Positions 61,893-64,000 of a stretch of 64,000 nt of DNA are shown piece after piece. Location: positions 124,001 through 188,000 of the forward strand of contig CAVVWN010000008.1 of NCBI GenBank assembly GCA_963752045.1, in the 5' to 3' direction. Source of the stretch: DATKDF01 sp963752045. Lineage in GTDB: Bacteria; Acidobacteriota; Vicinamibacteria; Vicinamibacterales; SCN-69-37. The translations under genes were made by a program, and so were the position numbers. Positions within the stretch are counted from its first letter, which is position 1; each line of letters begins with the position of its first letter. The notes under the pieces were generated by a model. The model did no database searches. It saw nothing but the letters and a program-made list of their open reading frames with translations, and was not told the DNA's origin.

Positions 61893-64000
61893 CTACCTGA
61901 CGAGATCGCCGCGCATCGCGAAGAGTTCCTGGCCGGGCGGCCCGGCGACGAACGCCAGTCGGCGGCCGTCCGGGTGAAGCTGCATCTGCCAGATCTGCGG
62001 CATGACGATGTCCAGGGATCGCGCCTCGCGAGTGCCCAGGTCGAGGACGAACACCTGGCTTCGACTCGTCACCGGGTCGAGCATGCGGCTGAAGAAGAGG
62101 AACCGCCCGTCCGGCGTGAAGGGCCCGGCGATGGGCCTCTCGTCGAGCCGGTCGCCCGCGTGAAAGACCGCGAGCTTCGGCGTGAGTTTCGGTGTCGACG
62201 GTGCGGATCTCGATGCCGGCGCGCGTGCGCGCGACGACGGCCAGCGTGCGGCCATCGGGCGAAAGCGAGAAGCCCGAGTCGAGGGGGATCGGACCGGTGT
62301 AGACGAGCTCGTCAGTGCCGGTCGCCGGATCGTACGCACGAATCTCAGGGTTTGGCGACGACCGGACCATGTAGAAGATCCGGCCTCGGCGCACGTCCAT
62401 CTCGAACGCCTGTACTGTCCTGCCTTCGAGGAGCGTCTCGACCACCGCTCCGGTCTCGCGGTCCCTCCGTTCGAGGCCGCGGTCTGTCTTGAGGAGCACC
62501 GAGCCGCCGTCGGGCCACCAGCGAAGTCGTGTCTGGTGGTACTGCTGCCGCACCGGGAACCGTTGCTCGTCGCCGCCGTCGGTCCGGCGGATCGTGACCA
62601 GCCCGGCCCGGTCCAACTCGTCCGAGTCTGGATTGCCAGGCCTGGCCGAGACGTAAGCGAGCCATTCGCCGTCGGGAGACCACGCGGGCGTCGCGTTGGC
62701 GTCGAGCGGATGCTCCGCGATTCTTCGAGGCGAGGTGACGACCCCGTCGGCTGGATCGACCGCGGCCACGTAGCCGTCGAACCCGACCGGTTCGAGACCG
62801 TGGACGAACGTCCCGTCCGACGTGAAGCCGTACGGCCAGACTTCGCGCCGGCCCGTGTCCTCCACAAGGACAGGTGGACCCGCGGCGAGACCGTCGCGTA
62901 CGTCGACACGCCAGAGGCCCAGCGTGCCGTTCCTATCGCTCGTGAACAGCACGGCACCCGATGGCGTCCACACCGGTCTCGGGTTGTAGTCCCACACGTC
63001 GTCTGCCAGAACCATCTCCGTGCCGGTGGTGAGATCGCGCAGCTCCAGGTTCACTCTGCCGGCCGGTGTTCGAGCCGGGAAGACCATGTAGCGACCGTCC
63101 GGAGACAGGCGGCCCACGGGACTTCCGGCGGGCAGGAGCTCGCGAACCTCGCCCGTTGCCAGTGAGGCCGCAAGCAACCGGCGACGGCCTCCGGTCTCGA
63201 GGCTCGCTGCGACTGCGACGACCTCCGAGTTGTCGTTCGTCCATCCGTGGACGACAAACGTCTCGCCAGGCGACTCGGCGACGAGCACGCGGTCGCCCGT
63301 ACCATCTGGCGCTACGACGTTGAGTGAACCGCGACCGGATGGAGCGCGGCGAGCGTATGCGAGCAGCCGGCCATCCGGGCTGATGGTCGGAGGCTGGCGG
63401 GCCCGCAGGTCGCCGCCGCCCAGCAGTTCGACCGCGCCGGTTTGAAGATCGCATCGAGCCAGCCTCCCGGCTTCGCGACCGCTCCGTATCGTGCACGTGA
63501 GCCAGCCACCGTCGGGAGACGGTTTCCCGAGATGCACGGTTTCCCAGGCGCTCCACACCGGCACCGACGTCAGCGCGCCAGGCTCAGCGAAACTGGGTGT
63601 ACCCGTCGTTGCCGCGCCGGGTCGCCAGTAGACGACCGCCGCGACTGCCGCCATCGTCACGAGCGCCGTGACACCCCATGCATGTACTGTCGTCCACGGA
63701 GATCTGGCCGCGTCAATCAACGCCTCACGAAGCTCGGCGGCGGACTGATACCTGCGCGCCCGGTCCGGGTCGGTCGCGCGGTCGATCACGGCGGCCAGGC
63801 GTTTCGGCGTGCCTGGCTTCGCCTGTCGCGCGGCAGTTCGAATGCCGCGCGCGTGCGCGTCGCGAAGGTCGCGCACGGTGCGACCGGGAACGGGGAAGGC
63901 GCCGGTCGCAAGGTGGTAGAGCAGCACGCCGAGGCTGTAGACGTCGCTCGCCTTCGATGCCGGGGCGCCGTCGAGCACCTCGGGCGCCAGATAGAGCGGC
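61893..64000 (-). CDS. Ser/Thr protein kinase with propeller, C-terminal part; frameshifted and cut by the window edge
   Basis: The window edge cuts the kinase: visible are LYLAPEVLDGAPASKASDVYSLGVLLYHL (APE and following helices), the kinase end, one TM (TALVTMAAVAAVVYW) and a WD40-like propeller. The catalytic half lies beyond 64000. Near 62170-62196 the frame slips by one base: before it reads IEIRTVDTETHAEARG, after it LAVFHAGDRLDERPIAGPFTPDGRFLF and a normal end ELFAMRGDLVR at 61893. Without repair the frame ends at 61777 in unrelated sequence. Its build is the same as the convergent kinase, so both probably sense extracytoplasmic signals. Confidence 0.8.

Noticed and set aside
1..64000. 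tRNA, rRNA, riboswitch and replication-origin signals
   Set aside because: I saw no tRNA or rRNA sequence, no known riboswitch core and no DnaA-box cluster by reading; a covariance search would be decisive.

Overview
The window is a very GC-rich bacterial chromosome segment (G or C at nearly every third codon position). Its gene set points to the Acidobacteriota, most likely a Vicinamibacteria-type lineage. The evidence is an ADOP-type (acidobacterial duplicated orphan permease) MacB/FtsX protein next to a PadR regulator, two Oar-like TonB-dependent receptors with an N-terminal carboxypeptidase-regulatory domain, two Ser/Thr kinases fused to WD40-like propellers, a tricorn-type protease, a sortilin/BNR propeller protein and several Gly/Arg-rich linkers. 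This placement is inferred from gene content; no rRNA or tRNA gene was seen. There are about 47 protein genes on both strands and no prophage or CRISPR.

Layout. 1-6.2 kb: small unknown protein, secreted GH29 fucosidase, universal stress protein, and two calcium-type transporters (P-type ATPase and CaCA exchanger) coupled by a 4-nt overlap. 6.2-12.3 kb: GNAT/acyl-CoA-synthetase fusion behind a tricorn protease that carries two frameshifts. 12.4-18 kb: a secreted metallophosphatase facing a two-gene operon of an ATP/ADP-translocase-like transporter (fused to HEAT repeats and two cyclic-nucleotide domains) and a secreted kinase-fold protein. 18-28.4 kb: hydrolases and small domains (S1/P1 nuclease, GH3, SYLF, M20, PilZ, GNAT, M28, bactofilin, N-formylglutamate amidohydrolase, YbaK). 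28.4-37 kb: RhlE-like helicase, ADOP/PadR operon, XRE/membrane-protein operon, hemerythrin, SRPBCC, SpoIIE phosphatase and holin-like protein. 37-49 kb: PafA-like phosphatase, class A beta-lactamase-like protein, DinB, upp, lipase, sortilin-like protein, and an ABC exporter/glycosyltransferase operon. 49-56.2 kb: two divergent TonB receptors. 56.2-64 kb: a 217-bp fold-back (MITE-like) element, a VapBC toxin-antitoxin pair, a VapC remnant, an ECF sigma factor, a secreted unknown protein, and two convergent Ser/Thr kinases with propellers.

Most interesting candidates. First, the extracytoplasmic phospho-module at 12.4-18 kb: a kinase-fold protein with all expected catalytic residues behind a signal peptide, translationally coupled to a nucleotide-transporter-like membrane protein that could supply periplasmic ATP, opposite a secreted phosphatase. 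Second, several small repeats: a 217-bp MITE with perfect 33-bp inverted ends, a 34-bp hairpin that supplies the start of an ABC ATPase, a dispersed GGGCGGGCTGAAGCCCGCCC palindrome, and a 25-bp minisatellite. Third, a P-type ATPase with Arg in place of the invariant Gly of DKTGT.

Caution: four frameshifts, each repaired by removing one base, and one in-frame TGA interrupt otherwise well-preserved genes. This many may mean assembly or sequencing error rather than real pseudogenes.
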